This document shows, piece after piece, positions 1 through 7,893 of a stretch of DNA of 17,555 nt. Each line of letters begins with the position of its first letter. Position 1 is the first letter of the stretch. The DNA lies in contig CANIIN010000007.1 in the NCBI GenBank assembly GCA_947467405.1, forward strand, positions 1-17,555. Reading direction: 5' to 3'. Made by a program: the position numbers and the translations under genes. The notes below the pieces were generated by a model. It was not told the origin of the DNA. It did not search any database and saw nothing but the letters and a program-made list of their open reading frames with translations. Source of the stretch: Betaproteobacteria bacterium. GTDB lineage: Bacteria; Pseudomonadota; Gammaproteobacteria; Burkholderiales; SG8-39.

Positions 1-1813
1 CCCAATCGAGCATTTTCTTGCCACTGGACATGTCGCGGCGCGCCTGAACGACCCGCTCCACGGAAGGATGCAGCTTGAATCCTTCCGGGACGGTGGTCAG
101 CTTCTCTCCCAAGCGCTGCAGGTCAGCCAGTGGCACCGAGGTATCGGCATGATCGGTCCACTTCGCATTCAGGAACGGCGTCCAGTCAATGGCGTGCTTG
201 CGCTGGAATGAGGACAGTACCGGGCTGGAAGTCGAGCGCCCCTCGTCCAGGGCCTGGCGGTAGTCCTTGATCAGCTGGTCGGGAGAGTCCGCCGGGACAA
301 TCGTCTGCGCGACCAGTTTGTCCGCATAAAGCTTGCGCGTGCCGGGATGCTGCGCGATCTTCTTGTACATGAGCGGTTGCGTCATGAACGGCTCGTCCTG
401 CTCGTTGTGACCGAGCCGCCGGAAGCACACCAGATCGACCACCACGTCGCGCTTGAATTCCTTGCGGAAGTCCATGGCCAGTTGGGTGACGAACAGCGCC
501 GCTTCCGGGTCGTCCGCGTTGACGTGAAAGATGGGGGCTTCCACCATCTTCGAAACGTCGGTGCAGTACAGGGTCGAGCGGGCGTCACGCGGGTCGGAGG
601 TGGTGAATCCGATCTGGTTGTTCACCACGATATGCACGGTGCCGCCGGTCGTATAGCCCCGCGTCTGCGAGAGATTGAGCGTTTCCATGACCACGCCCTG
701 CCCGGCATAGGCCGCATCGCCGTGAATCAGCACGGACAGCACCTTGTCGCCAGTGTGGTCGTGACGCCGGTGCTGGCGTGCCCGGACAGACCCCACAACC
801 ACAGGATTGACGATTTCCAGGTGCGATGGATTGAACGCCAGCGACAGATGAATCGGGCCGCCGGGTGTCGAGATGTCGGATGAAAACCCGTTGTGGTATT
901 TGACGTCGCCGGTCGAGGCCAGTCCGTCAGTGCTGTACTTGCCTTCGAATTCAGAGAACAGTTCCTTGGGTGCCTTGCCGAGCGTATTCACCAGCACGTT
1001 CAGGCGCCCCCGGTGGGCCATGCCGACCACGAGTTCCTCAACGCCTTGGCTGCCGGCGCGTTGCACGATCTCATCCATGCAGGCGATCAGCGTCTCGCCC
1101 CCCTCCAGGGAGAAGCGCTTTTGACCGACGTAGCGGGTATGCAGATACTTTTCCAGGGTTTCAGCTGCTGTCAGTCTCTCGAGCAGGCGCTTTTTCACTT
1201 CAGGCGAGAAACTGGGCTGCGAGCGCACCGACTCCAGTCTCTGCTGAATCCAGCGCTTCTGGGCCATGTCGCTGATGTACATGTATTCCGCACCGATCGA
1301 GCCGCAGTAGGTCTGGCGCAACGACTGGATGATGTCGCGCAGCGTTGCCCTCTCCTCACCGACCAGTGTGCCGGTGTTGAAGACCAGGTCCAGGTCCGCC
1401 TCGGTCAGGTCATAGAAAGCCGGCTCGAGTTCGGGAATATTGGGGCGCTGCTGGCGCTTGAGCGGATCCAGTTGCGCCCAGCGCCCCCCCAGGTTCCGGT
1501 ACGCACCGATCAGCATCAGGACGTACACCTGCTTGCGTTCGATCCCCAGTTCGGCCGGCGAGACCGTCCCGCGCAGTGTTCCCTGCTTGGCGCGCTGCGC
1601 AAATGACTCGACGATCGGAGCATGCGCCACGTCCCGCACGTCGTTGGAGGCTCCGCCGCCCGCGGGCAGCAGCTGCATCTTGTCGAAGTACTCCCGCCAC
1701 TGCTCCGGGATGGACTGCGGATTGTCCAGATAGGACTCATACAACTGTTCGACGAAGGGCGCGTTGGCGCCAAACAGGTAGGAACTGGACATCAACTGCT
1801 TCATCGCGCTCAT
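1..1813 (-). CDS. sucA: 2-oxoglutarate dehydrogenase E1 component, N-terminal part (cut by window edge)
   Basis: This is the thiamine-diphosphate E1 subunit of the 2-oxoglutarate dehydrogenase complex, which decarboxylates 2-oxoglutarate and passes the succinyl group to the E2 lipoyl domain in the cytoplasm. I read the frame by hand through most of the region with no stop: 604 whole codons of a family usually about 950 residues, so the C-terminal third lies outside. The N-terminus (SSYLFGANAPFVEQLYESYL) is the characteristic E1o leader that contacts E2. Visible landmarks are MAHRGRLNVL (H267), KYHNGFSSD (H307), NPSHLE (H331), and the ThDP/Mg site GDAAYAGQG (D366) followed 33 residues later by VVNNQIGF (N399). 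The start is the ATG at 1813, preceded by GGAGG five bases away. It lies 171 bp after gltA on the same strand, so it may be read from the sdh-gltA transcript or from its own promoter; sucB and lpd would be expected beyond the window. Confidence 0.97.
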   Translation of the reverse strand, partial: MSAMKQLMSSSYLFGANAPFVEQLYESYLDNPQSIPEQWREYFDKMQLLPAGGGASNDVRDVAHAPIVESFAQRAKQGTLRGTVSPAELGIERKQVYVLMLIGAYRNLGGRWAQLDPLKRQQRPNIPELEPAFYDLTEADLDLVFNTGTLVGEERATLRDIIQSLRQTYCGSIGAEYMYISDMAQKRWIQQRLESVRSQPSFSPEVKKRLLERLTAAETLEKYLHTRYVGQKRFSLEGGETLIACMDEIVQRAGSQGVEELVVGMAHRGRLNVLVNTLGKAPKELFSEFEGKYSTDGLASTGDVKYHNGFSSDISTPGGPIHLSLAFNPSHLEIVNPVVVGSVRARQHRRHDHTGDKVLSVLIHGDAAYAGQGVVMETLNLSQTRGYTTGGTVHIVVNNQIGFTTSDPRDARSTLYCTDVSKMVEAPIFHVNADDPEAALFVTQLAMDFRKEFKRDVVVDLVCFRRLGHNEQDEPFMTQPLMYKKIAQHPGTRKLYADKLVAQTIVPADSPDQLIKDYRQALDEGRSTSSPVLSSFQRKHAIDWTPFLNAKWTDHADTSVPLADLQRLGEKLTTVPEGFKLHPSVERVVQARRDMSSGKKMLDW

Positions 1814-1875
1814 TTCCGCCTCCGGATCACCATTCACAGCACACCATACAGCGGAATGCCTACAGTACTCTTACG

Positions 1876-1916
1876 GCAGGAAACCCCTGTCCAAGAGGGG
1901 GAATCGGGTTTCCTTT
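1876..1916 (-). other. Nested stem-loop in the gltA-sucA gap
   Basis: GGAAACCC (1879-1886) and GGGTTTCC (1906-1913) form a perfect 8-bp inverted repeat. Inside it CCCCT (1884-1888) can instead pair with AGGGG (1896-1900). The two pairings share bases, so they compete or stack only partly. On the sucA-sense strand the structure ends about 65 nt before the sucA start codon. It has no long T-run, so I do not call it a terminator. A role in mRNA processing, stability or attenuation of sucA is inference. Confidence 0.5.
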
Positions 1917-1923
1917 AAGCACA

Positions 1924-1952
1924 AAGGGGGCGAGGCTTTCGCCTGCCCCCTT
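1924..1952 (-). terminator. Stem-loop after gltA, possible weak terminator or attenuator
   Basis: Read on the minus strand, AAGGGGGC-AGGC-GAAA-GCCT-c-GCCCCCTT forms a 12-bp stem with one bulged C and a GAAA tetraloop. It starts 33 bp after the gltA stop codon. Only three T residues follow the stem (TTTG), so termination would be weak or partial. This would suit reduced read-through from gltA into sucA. The structure is seen; the function is inferred. Confidence 0.5.
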
Positions 1953-1984
1953 CGCCTGTCTGCTGCCGTCCGGCTATCTGCCGA

Positions 1985-3280
1985 TCAGCGCTTTCCGCTC
2001 GGTTGCACATCCCGGCGGGGATTCCCGATATAGAGCTGCCGCGGGCGGGCGATCTTGTTTTCCGGATCACTGATCATCTCGTTCCACTGCGCAATCCATC
2101 CCACCGTCCGAGCCAGCGCGAATATGCAGGTGAACATGGCGACCGGAATGCCCAGCGCGCGCTGCACGATACCGGAATAGAAGTCGACGTTCGGGTAGAG
2201 CTTGCGCTGCACGAAGTAATCATCCTCGAGAGCAATCTTTTCCAGCGCGATGGCCAGCTTGAACAAACGGTCATCATGCAGGCCGAGTTCATTCAGCACT
2301 TCGTGGCAGGTGTCACGCATAAGCTTCGCACGCGGGTCGTAATTCTTGTAGACGCGGTGACCGAAGCCCATCAGTTTCACGTTGGAATTCTTGTCCTTCA
2401 CCTTCTTGATAAACTCGCCGACCTTGGACACGTCGCCGATTTCCTCGAGCATGTTCAGGCAGGCTTCGTTCGCGCCGCCGTGCGCCGGGCCCCACAGGCA
2501 GGCAATGCCGGCAGCGATACAGGCGAAAGGATTGGCCCCCGAAGAACCGGATTGTCGCACCGTCGACGTCGAGGCATTCTGCTCGTGATCGGCATGCAGG
2601 ATGAAAATCCGGTCCAGCGCGCGCACCAGCACTTCGTTGATCTTGTATTCCTCGGTCGGGACCGCGAACATCATGCGCATGAAGTTCGCGCTGTAGGAAA
2701 GATCATTGCGCGGATAGACAAACGGCTGCCCGACGGAATACTTGTAGGTCATGGCGACAATGGTCGGCAGCTTGGCGACCAGGCGGAATGCCGAAATATT
2801 TCGATGCTCGGGATTATTGATGTCCAGCGAGTCGTGATAAAAGGCCGACAATGCGCCCACTACACCGACGAGCACCGCCATGGGATGCGCGTCACGTCGG
2901 AAACCCGTGAAGAAGCGCGTCAACTGATCGTGCACCATCGTGTGGCGCATGACGGTCGTGCTGAATTCGTCCTTTTCCTTCTGATTCGGCAATTCGCCGT
3001 TCAGCAACAGGTAGCAGACTTCCAGGAAGTTGCAGTTCTCGGCCAGTTGCTCGATCGGGTAGCCGCGATACAACAGCACCCCTTCGTCGCCATCAATATA
3101 GGTGATCTTCGAGCTGCAGCTGGCTGTCGACAGGAAGCCCGGGTCATAGGTGAACATGCCTGTCTTGCCGTAAAGCGCGCGTATGTCAGCCACCTCGGGA
3201 CCCACGCTCCCAGACAGCACAGGGAATTCAACCGACTTTCCGTCGGCCAGGGTCAGAACTGCCTTCTTGTTGGTACTCAT
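1985..3280 (-). CDS. gltA: Citrate synthase (type II hexameric form, GltA)
   Basis: It condenses acetyl-CoA with oxaloacetate to citrate, the entry step of the TCA cycle. The product is 431 residues, close to the usual 427-436 of proteobacterial GltA. It has the N-terminal domain of the long bacterial form and the catalytic triad H267 (in GPAHGGAN), H308 (in GFGHRVYKNYDPR) and D366 (in NVDFYSG), plus ILHADHEQNAST at 227-238. I chose the ATG at 3280 over the longer frame beginning at 3328 because AGGAG stands just upstream and the protein then begins MSTNKKAVLTLADGK as in relatives. The gene lies 41 bp after sdhE on the same strand, at the distal part of the sdh operon. A second citrate-synthase paralogue, prpC, lies on the other arm of the window; the longer N-terminus and HRVYKNYDPR motif identify this one as GltA. 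Confidence 0.97.
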   Translation of the reverse strand: MSTNKKAVLTLADGKSVEFPVLSGSVGPEVADIRALYGKTGMFTYDPGFLSTASCSSKITYIDGDEGVLLYRGYPIEQLAENCNFLEVCYLLLNGELPNQKEKDEFSTTVMRHTMVHDQLTRFFTGFRRDAHPMAVLVGVVGALSAFYHDSLDINNPEHRNISAFRLVAKLPTIVAMTYKYSVGQPFVYPRNDLSYSANFMRMMFAVPTEEYKINEVLVRALDRIFILHADHEQNASTSTVRQSGSSGANPFACIAAGIACLWGPAHGGANEACLNMLEEIGDVSKVGEFIKKVKDKNSNVKLMGFGHRVYKNYDPRAKLMRDTCHEVLNELGLHDDRLFKLAIALEKIALEDDYFVQRKLYPNVDFYSGIVQRALGIPVAMFTCIFALARTVGWIAQWNEMISDPENKIARPRQLYIGNPRRDVQPSGKR

Positions 3281-3321
3281 TGATTTCTCCTGATCTTCTA
3301 ACGATACGCTTCGCGCAAGCC

Positions 3322-3570
3322 TTAGCAATTACGCAGCAAGGTGACCACTTCCGTGATGGCAGGATCTGTGTCCACAGCCAGGTCCTCCCGTCCGCTCAGG
3401 ATGTCCCACAGGGAGTTGTCATCCATCGCAAGCAACCAGTTGAAGGCCTCCAGCCGCCTTCCGTCCAGAACATCAAGATGATGCTCCAGAAACCGCTCCA
3501 GGACGATATCGTTTTCCAGAAGGCCACGCCGGCAATTCCAGCGCAGGCGGTTCAATTCAACCGGAGTCAC
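3322..3570 (-). CDS. sdhE: FAD assembly factor SdhE (YgfY/Sdh5 family)
   Basis: This small cytoplasmic protein helps attach FAD covalently to SdhA. The product is 82 residues, the normal size for the family, with the hallmark RGxxE motif at residues 15-19 (RGLLE, G16 and E19) that contacts the flavoprotein, followed by LERFLEHH and a helical C-terminus. Translation begins at a GTG (3568-3570); no in-frame ATG lies between it and the end of sdhB, and the upstream GGGA is only a weak ribosome site, which may keep expression low. It sits 25 bp after sdhB and 41 bp before gltA, the usual place in beta- and many gammaproteobacteria. The assignment rests on motif, size and context together. Confidence 0.93.
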   Translation of the reverse strand: MTPVELNRLRWNCRRGLLENDIVLERFLEHHLDVLDGRRLEAFNWLLAMDDNSLWDILSGREDLAVDTDPAITEVVTLLRNC

Positions 3571-3595
3571 GACAACATTCCCGTGCAGGTGATAC

Positions 3596-4291
3596 TCAAA
3601 CAGCCCTCTTGACCATCATTTCCTTGATCTTGCCGATGGCCTGCGTCGGGTTCAAGCCTTTCGGGCAGACATCCACGCAGTTCATGATGGTGTGGCAACG
3701 GAACAGGCGGTACGGATCCTCAAGATTGTCTAGCCGCTCGCTGGTGGCCTGATCGCGCGTGTCGGCAATGAATCGGTAGGCTTGCAACAAGCCGGCCGGT
3801 CCGACGAACTTGTCCGGGTTCCACCAGAAGGATGGGCAGGCCGTCGAGCAGCAGGCGCACAGGATGCATTCGTACAGGCCGTTCAGCTCTTCACGCTCCT
3901 CCGGCGATTGCCGCCGTTCGGTCTCGGGTGGCGCGTCGTTGTTGACCAGGTAGGGTTTGACGGAGTGGTATTGCTTGAAGAACTGGGTCATGTCCACGAT
4001 CAGGTCGCGAATGATCGGCAGTCCCGGCAACGGACGAAGCTCCACGGGTTCCGAGAGCTCCGTCAACTTGGTCGTGCATGCCAGGCCGTTCTTGCCATTG
4101 ATGTTCATGGCATCGGACCCGCACACCCCTTCACGGCAGGAGCGACGCAGGGACAACGAGTCGTCCTGTTCCTTGATGCGCACCAAGGCATCGAGGAGCA
4201 TCTGGTCTGTCGGCTCCAGCTGCACATCGTAATCCTTCATGTACGGCTGTGCGTCCTTGTCGGGGTCGTAGCGATGTACGCGGAATTTCAT
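3596..4291 (-). CDS. sdhB: Succinate dehydrogenase iron-sulfur subunit
   Basis: This is the electron-transfer subunit of complex II, passing electrons from the SdhA flavin to ubiquinone at the inner membrane. The 231-residue product carries all three cluster motifs: SCREGVCGSD with C52, C57 and D60 plus C72 for [2Fe-2S]; CILCACCSTACP with C142, C145 and C148 (plus C209) for [4Fe-4S]; and C152, C199 and C205 for [3Fe-4S]. W157 in SFWWNPDKF matches the quinone-site tryptophan of the family. The ATG start at 4291 has only a weak upstream ribosome site, and the gene follows sdhA by 57 bp, so it is probably translated from the shared sdhCDAB mRNA. Nothing in it looks truncated or unusual. Confidence 0.98.
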   Translation of the reverse strand: MKFRVHRYDPDKDAQPYMKDYDVQLEPTDQMLLDALVRIKEQDDSLSLRRSCREGVCGSDAMNINGKNGLACTTKLTELSEPVELRPLPGLPIIRDLIVDMTQFFKQYHSVKPYLVNNDAPPETERRQSPEEREELNGLYECILCACCSTACPSFWWNPDKFVGPAGLLQAYRFIADTRDQATSERLDNLEDPYRLFRCHTIMNCVDVCPKGLNPTQAIGKIKEMMVKRAV

Positions 4292-4348
4292 GTGTCCGTC
4301 TTTCGTCGTTTGGGTGGTGTCAGTGAGAACTCGTCAATGCGGATCGTT

Positions 4349-6112
4349 CTAGTACGTCCGAACCTTGGGTTCAACCGACTCAGCAGTCAATGGCTTCAGG
4401 TTGACCGGCTTGTACTCGAGCCGGTCCGACTCCTTGAACCACAACGAGTGTTTGAGCCAATTGACGTCATCACGCGAATGGTGATCAGCACGGTCATGTG
4501 CGCCACGGGACTCCTTGCGCGCTTCGGCCGACACCATGGTGGCACGGGCCACTTCGATCTGGTTGTCAAGTTCCAGTGCTTCGATGCGGGCGGTATTGAA
4601 TATCTTCGACTTGTCAGCGATTTCCGAGCGCGTGGCCCGATCGGCAACTTCGCGGATCTTCTTGACGCCTTCCTCAAGCAGATCGGGAAAGCGGAACACG
4701 CCACAATGGGCCTGCATGACGCGCCGCATGTCACGCGCCACCATCTGGTAGGGTTCGCCGCCCGTCTGTCCATCGAGGCGTGCAAGACGGGTCTGCGACC
4801 GCTCGGCTGCATCCTTGGGCAAGTCCTTGTGACCCGGATTTTCCTTCAGGAAGCGCACGATCGAATCGCCGGATGCCTTGCCGAAAACCAGCAGGTCAGT
4901 CAGTGAATTCGTTCCAAGCCGGTTCGCGCCGTGAACGGACGCGCAACCGCACTCGCCGGCTGCGTAGAAGCCCGGGACAATGGTGTTGGGATTGCCGCCA
5001 TTCGGCACCACCACTTCGCCATGGTAGTTCGTCGGGATGCCGCCCATCTGGTAATGCACCGTCGGCACCACCGGAATCGGTTCCTTGGTGCAATCGACGT
5101 TGGCAAACTTCTTGGCAATTTCGCGAATGCCGGGAAGGCGCTTGTCGATGACTTCCGGTCCGAGGTGATCCAGTTTGAGCAGGATGGCATCACCGTCCTT
5201 GCCGGCGCCACGCCCCTCCTTGATTTCGGTCGCCATGGCGCGGGATACCACGTCACGACTGGCAAGATCCTTCAGGTTCGGCGCATACCGCTCCATGAAG
5301 CGCTCACCGTTCTTGTTCAGCAGGTAGCCACCCTCGCCACGCACGCCTTCGGTAATCAGAACGCCCGCTCCCGCTACTGCGGTCGGGTGGAACTGCCAGA
5401 ACTCCATATCCTCCAGCGGGATGCCGGCGCGAGCAGCCATGCCCAGTCCGTCACCGGTATTGATGAAGGCGTTCGTGGTGGAGGCAAAAATCCGTCCGGC
5501 TCCACCGGTAGCAAACAATGTTGCGCGGCCATGGAAGACCGTGACTTCGCCGGTCTCCATTTCCATCGCGGTAACGCCCAACACCTGTCCGCTCGGGTCC
5601 CGAATCAGGTCAAGCGCCATCCATTCGACGAAAAACTGCGTATTGGCGCGCACATTGCGCTGATACAGCGTATGCAGCATGGCATGTCCGGTGCGGTCCG
5701 CAGCGCAGCAGGAACGCTGCACCGGTTTCTCACCGAAGTTCATGGAATGACCGCCGAACGGCCGCTGATAAATCGTGCCGTCATCGTTGCGATCGAAAGG
5801 CATGCCGTAGTGTTCGAGCTCGACGACGACCTGCGGTGCGGTACGGCAGAGGAACTCAATAGCGTCCTGGTCGCCCAGCCAGTCCGACCCCTTGACGGTG
5901 TCGTACATGTGCCAGTTCCAGTTGTCCTCGCCCATATTGCCCAGCGCAGCGCCGACACCTCCCTGCGCGGCCACCGTATGTGAACGGGTCGGAAAAACTT
6001 TCGACAGCACCGCAGTTTTCAGACCGGCTTCGGAAAGCTGAAGCGCGGCCCGCAAGCCCGCTCCGCCGGCACCTACCACGATTACATCGTACTTCCTGAT
6101 ACTGAGTCCCAC
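4349..6112 (-). CDS. sdhA: Succinate dehydrogenase flavoprotein subunit
   Basis: This catalytic subunit of complex II oxidises succinate to fumarate with covalently bound FAD. The product is 587 residues. The dinucleotide fold GAGGAGLRAAL starts at residue 14; H45 in RSHTVAAQGG is the flavin-attachment histidine; H242 (QFHPT) and R286 (SRD) fall at the positions of the known catalytic residues, and NRLGTNSL supplies the C-terminal substrate arginine. I chose the GTG start at 6110-6112 rather than the longer frame from 6160 because GGAGG lies seven bases upstream, the length then equals that of characterised SdhA, and the longer start would sit within sdhD. One base separates the sdhD stop from this GTG, so translation is probably coupled. 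Flavinylation would need SdhE, encoded downstream. Confidence 0.98.
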   Translation of the reverse strand: MGLSIRKYDVIVVGAGGAGLRAALQLSEAGLKTAVLSKVFPTRSHTVAAQGGVGAALGNMGEDNWNWHMYDTVKGSDWLGDQDAIEFLCRTAPQVVVELEHYGMPFDRNDDGTIYQRPFGGHSMNFGEKPVQRSCCAADRTGHAMLHTLYQRNVRANTQFFVEWMALDLIRDPSGQVLGVTAMEMETGEVTVFHGRATLFATGGAGRIFASTTNAFINTGDGLGMAARAGIPLEDMEFWQFHPTAVAGAGVLITEGVRGEGGYLLNKNGERFMERYAPNLKDLASRDVVSRAMATEIKEGRGAGKDGDAILLKLDHLGPEVIDKRLPGIREIAKKFANVDCTKEPIPVVPTVHYQMGGIPTNYHGEVVVPNGGNPNTIVPGFYAAGECGCASVHGANRLGTNSLTDLLVFGKASGDSIVRFLKENPGHKDLPKDAAERSQTRLARLDGQTGGEPYQMVARDMRRVMQAHCGVFRFPDLLEEGVKKIREVADRATRSEIADKSKIFNTARIEALELDNQIEVARATMVSAEARKESRGAHDRADHHSRDDVNWLKHSLWFKESDRLEYKPVNLKPLTAESVEPKVRTY

Positions 6113-6113
6113 G

Positions 6114-6461
6114 TTACAGCCTCCACAAAACTTGCACGGCCCAGCCGCCGCAGCCCACAAGCCAGAGTACAGTCAAGGTCTGCAGCGCCAGGCGCACACC
6201 GGTGTTCTTGACGTAATCCATCCAGATGTCGCGAATGCCGACCCACGCATGAATCAGCACACTCAGCACAAAGAGCAGCGACGCAAAACGCATCCAGCCC
6301 TGTCCGAAAAGCCCCTTCCATCCCGCATAGCCCTGGACATTTCCGGCCAGCAACACGACCAGAATCACGACCGAGTACACGGCCATGACAACCGCCGTCA
6401 GGCGCTGCAGCAACCAGTCCTTGAGTCCGTAATGCGCCCCCACAACAACGCGGTTCACCAT
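6114..6461 (-). CDS. sdhD: Succinate dehydrogenase membrane anchor SdhD
   Basis: This hydrophobic anchor subunit of complex II helps bind haem b and ubiquinone in the inner membrane. It is 115 residues with three predicted membrane helices (about 16-39, 57-77 and 88-111). The motif LIHAWVGIRDIWMDY carries H71, the haem ligand, and D82-Y83, the quinone-site pair; these numbers coincide with those of the well-studied enterobacterial protein. The start overlaps the end of sdhC by 7 nt, and the stop lies one base from the sdhA start, so expression with its neighbours is tightly coupled. Confidence 0.95.
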   Translation of the reverse strand: MVNRVVVGAHYGLKDWLLQRLTAVVMAVYSVVILVVLLAGNVQGYAGWKGLFGQGWMRFASLLFVLSVLIHAWVGIRDIWMDYVKNTGVRLALQTLTVLWLVGCGGWAVQVLWRL

Positions 6462-6844
6462 ATCTTTGCTCCCAGTACGACGGTCAGCAGAATGCTGGCC
6501 ACGAACACGACATAGCTCGTGGCTCGCGCCGTCGGCAGATCTATTCCCTTGTGCAGATCAAGAAACAGGAAGCGGATGCCGGCACAGAAGTGATGCAGAA
6601 ACGACCAGAGCAGAACCAGCAGTCCCAATTTCACAATCGGAAAACCAAGGTACTCCTTCAGGTGATTGAAGTCGGCCTCCGACCTCAGGCTCAGGTCAAG
6701 CAGGTAGATCATCCAGATCAGGGCAAGGAACAGCAGCAACCCGCTGACGCGGTGAAATATGGAAACCAATCCAGGCAGCGGCAGATTCACCGGACTCAGG
6801 TTGTACCAGACAGGGCGTTGTTTTTTAGCTGTGAGATCAGGCAT
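6455..6844 (-). CDS. sdhC: Succinate dehydrogenase cytochrome b556 subunit SdhC
   Basis: This is the first gene of the sdh operon and encodes the other membrane anchor of complex II. The 129-residue product begins with the cytosolic KKQRPVWYNLSP segment, then SIFHRVSGLLLF (S28, R32: quinone site), and has three membrane helices (about 27-49, 70-91 and 107-127). H85 in HHFCAGIRF is the expected second haem ligand. The ATG at 6844 has only a weak ribosome site (GGAAT), but the protein start agrees with family members. A candidate promoter lies about 80 bp upstream. The end overlaps sdhD by 7 nt. Confidence 0.95.
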   Translation of the reverse strand: MPDLTAKKQRPVWYNLSPVNLPLPGLVSIFHRVSGLLLFLALIWMIYLLDLSLRSEADFNHLKEYLGFPIVKLGLLVLLWSFLHHFCAGIRFLFLDLHKGIDLPTARATSYVVFVASILLTVVLGAKIW

Positions 6845-6924
6845 ATAACGGATTCCAGCGTGCTTTGTAGTTGGTGGACCGGTACGCTTTCAAGCAACCG
6901 GCGCGTTCGTCAGAGCAGTTTGAA

Positions 6925-6933
6925 AGTATAGCA
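6925..6933 (-). promoter_or_regulatory. Candidate sdh operon promoter (extended -10)
   Basis: On the minus strand TGCTATACT reads as an extended -10 element (TGn followed by TATACT, one mismatch to consensus). The hexamer 17 bp upstream is a poor -35, which extended -10 promoters tolerate. Transcription would start near 6918, giving a 5' leader of roughly 75 nt before the sdhC ATG. It lies in the 230-bp gap between the GntR gene and sdhC, the only sizeable gap ahead of the sdh genes. Sequence match only. Confidence 0.5.
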
Positions 6934-6999
6934 GCGTTCACCCGCAATTTGTGCTGCGCATTAAGCAACACTGCAGTTTCGATGCATTTCCGGAGGTAC

Positions 7000-7018
7000 G
7001 AATTGCATTTTGCGATTC
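7000..7018. promoter_or_regulatory. Imperfect dyad upstream of the sdh promoter
   Basis: GAATTGCA, a TTT spacer, then TGCGATTC form an 8-bp inverted repeat with one mismatch. It is centred about 90 bp upstream of the proposed sdhC transcription start and just past the end of the GntR gene. It could be a binding site for a regulator of sdh; nothing in the sequence says which one. The rest of the 6845-7074 gap shows no other feature I can support. Confidence 0.25.
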
Positions 7019-7074
7019 ACGATCGTGTCCCGAACTTGCATTACTCAGGCCCACCTATCCGCCCCCATGGCCTT

Positions 7075-7863
7075 TCAAGCCAGCTTGTTCGCATAGAAGT
7101 GCTCGTCAGTGCGGTACAGTCCGCGTCGAAATTCGACCGGTCTGTCGCCATAGGTATAGGCCACGCGCTCGACGCAAAGCAGCGGCGTCCTTTCCTTGAC
7201 GCGCAAGCTGTCGGCAGCCTCGCCATCGGCCGGAACGGCCCTGATGCGCTCATCGGCGCGAATCATTCGCGTGCCGAACTCCGTTTCGAACAAGCTGTAG
7301 AGCGAACCGCTGTAACCATTGATTCTGGCCGCGGTCAGGCCCTTGAAGATCGAGCCCGGCAGGCAGATCTCGTCCAGCACCACCGGCTGTTCCCTGAAAT
7401 ACAGCACGCGCTTGAGAACGACTATTCCCTCTCCGAGCCGCAATTCGAGCATTCGCGCGACTTCCGCGGAGGCGCGCCCGCGGTGGCAATCGAGCAGACG
7501 GCTGGCCGGATATTCCTGCTCCCCCTCTTGGGGGCGCAAGCGCAGAAAGCGGTATTGCGAATGATCCTCATCGGTATGGGTGGCAACGAATGTTCCCTTG
7601 CCCTGGCGCCTTACCAGCAGGAATTCACCCGCCAGTTCATCGATGGCCTTGCGCACCGTGCCTTGACTGACCTTGAACCGAGTGGCGAGATCGACCTCGC
7701 TCGGAATCGACTCGCCAGGCTTCCACTCGCCCGCTTCCAACCCGGCGAGCAACCGCTCCTTGATCTGCCTGTAGAGCGGCGAGAACCTCGGCCCCTCGTC
7801 CACGGGTTGCCCCGAGCGGTCGGCCGACTTGCTGGATGACGGAGCGTCTGGATGGGTTGCCAC
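7075..7863 (-). CDS. GntR-family transcriptional regulator (HutC/UTRA type)
   Basis: This is a DNA-binding repressor or activator controlled by a small effector. From the start I chose it is 262 residues: an N-terminal winged helix-turn-helix (about 28-96, with GESIPSEVDLATRF, VSQGTVRKAIDELA and RRQGKGTFV) and a C-terminal UTRA ligand-binding domain (about 115-258, with VLYFREQPVVLDE and VERVAYTYGDRPVEFRRGLY). The frame stays open to 8025, but that longer version would run through the inverted repeat and the divergent promoter, so I prefer the GTG at 7861-7863; no good ribosome site precedes it and the start is uncertain. It lies between sdhC (same strand) and mdh-prp (divergent), suggesting control of one or both. 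GntR regulators of propionate catabolism are known in proteobacteria, but I cannot assign this one to a named subgroup. Confidence 0.9.
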   Translation of the reverse strand: MATHPDAPSSSKSADRSGQPVDEGPRFSPLYRQIKERLLAGLEAGEWKPGESIPSEVDLATRFKVSQGTVRKAIDELAGEFLLVRRQGKGTFVATHTDEDHSQYRFLRLRPQEGEQEYPASRLLDCHRGRASAEVARMLELRLGEGIVVLKRVLYFREQPVVLDEICLPGSIFKGLTAARINGYSGSLYSLFETEFGTRMIRADERIRAVPADGEAADSLRVKERTPLLCVERVAYTYGDRPVEFRRGLYRTDEHFYANKLA

Positions 7864-7893
7864 GGGGAGATTGAAGCACGCAAAATCTGGTTT

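Noticed and set aside
2003..3283. Long plus-strand open frame (426 codons) opposite gltA
   Set aside because: It is the antisense shadow of a clear gltA gene in GC-rich DNA, has no recognisable domain and a His/Arg/Val-rich composition typical of such shadows.
3782..5983. Long plus-strand open frames opposite sdhB and sdhA (374 and 350 codons)
   Set aside because: They lie wholly antisense to well-supported succinate dehydrogenase genes, match no family I know and lack ribosome sites.
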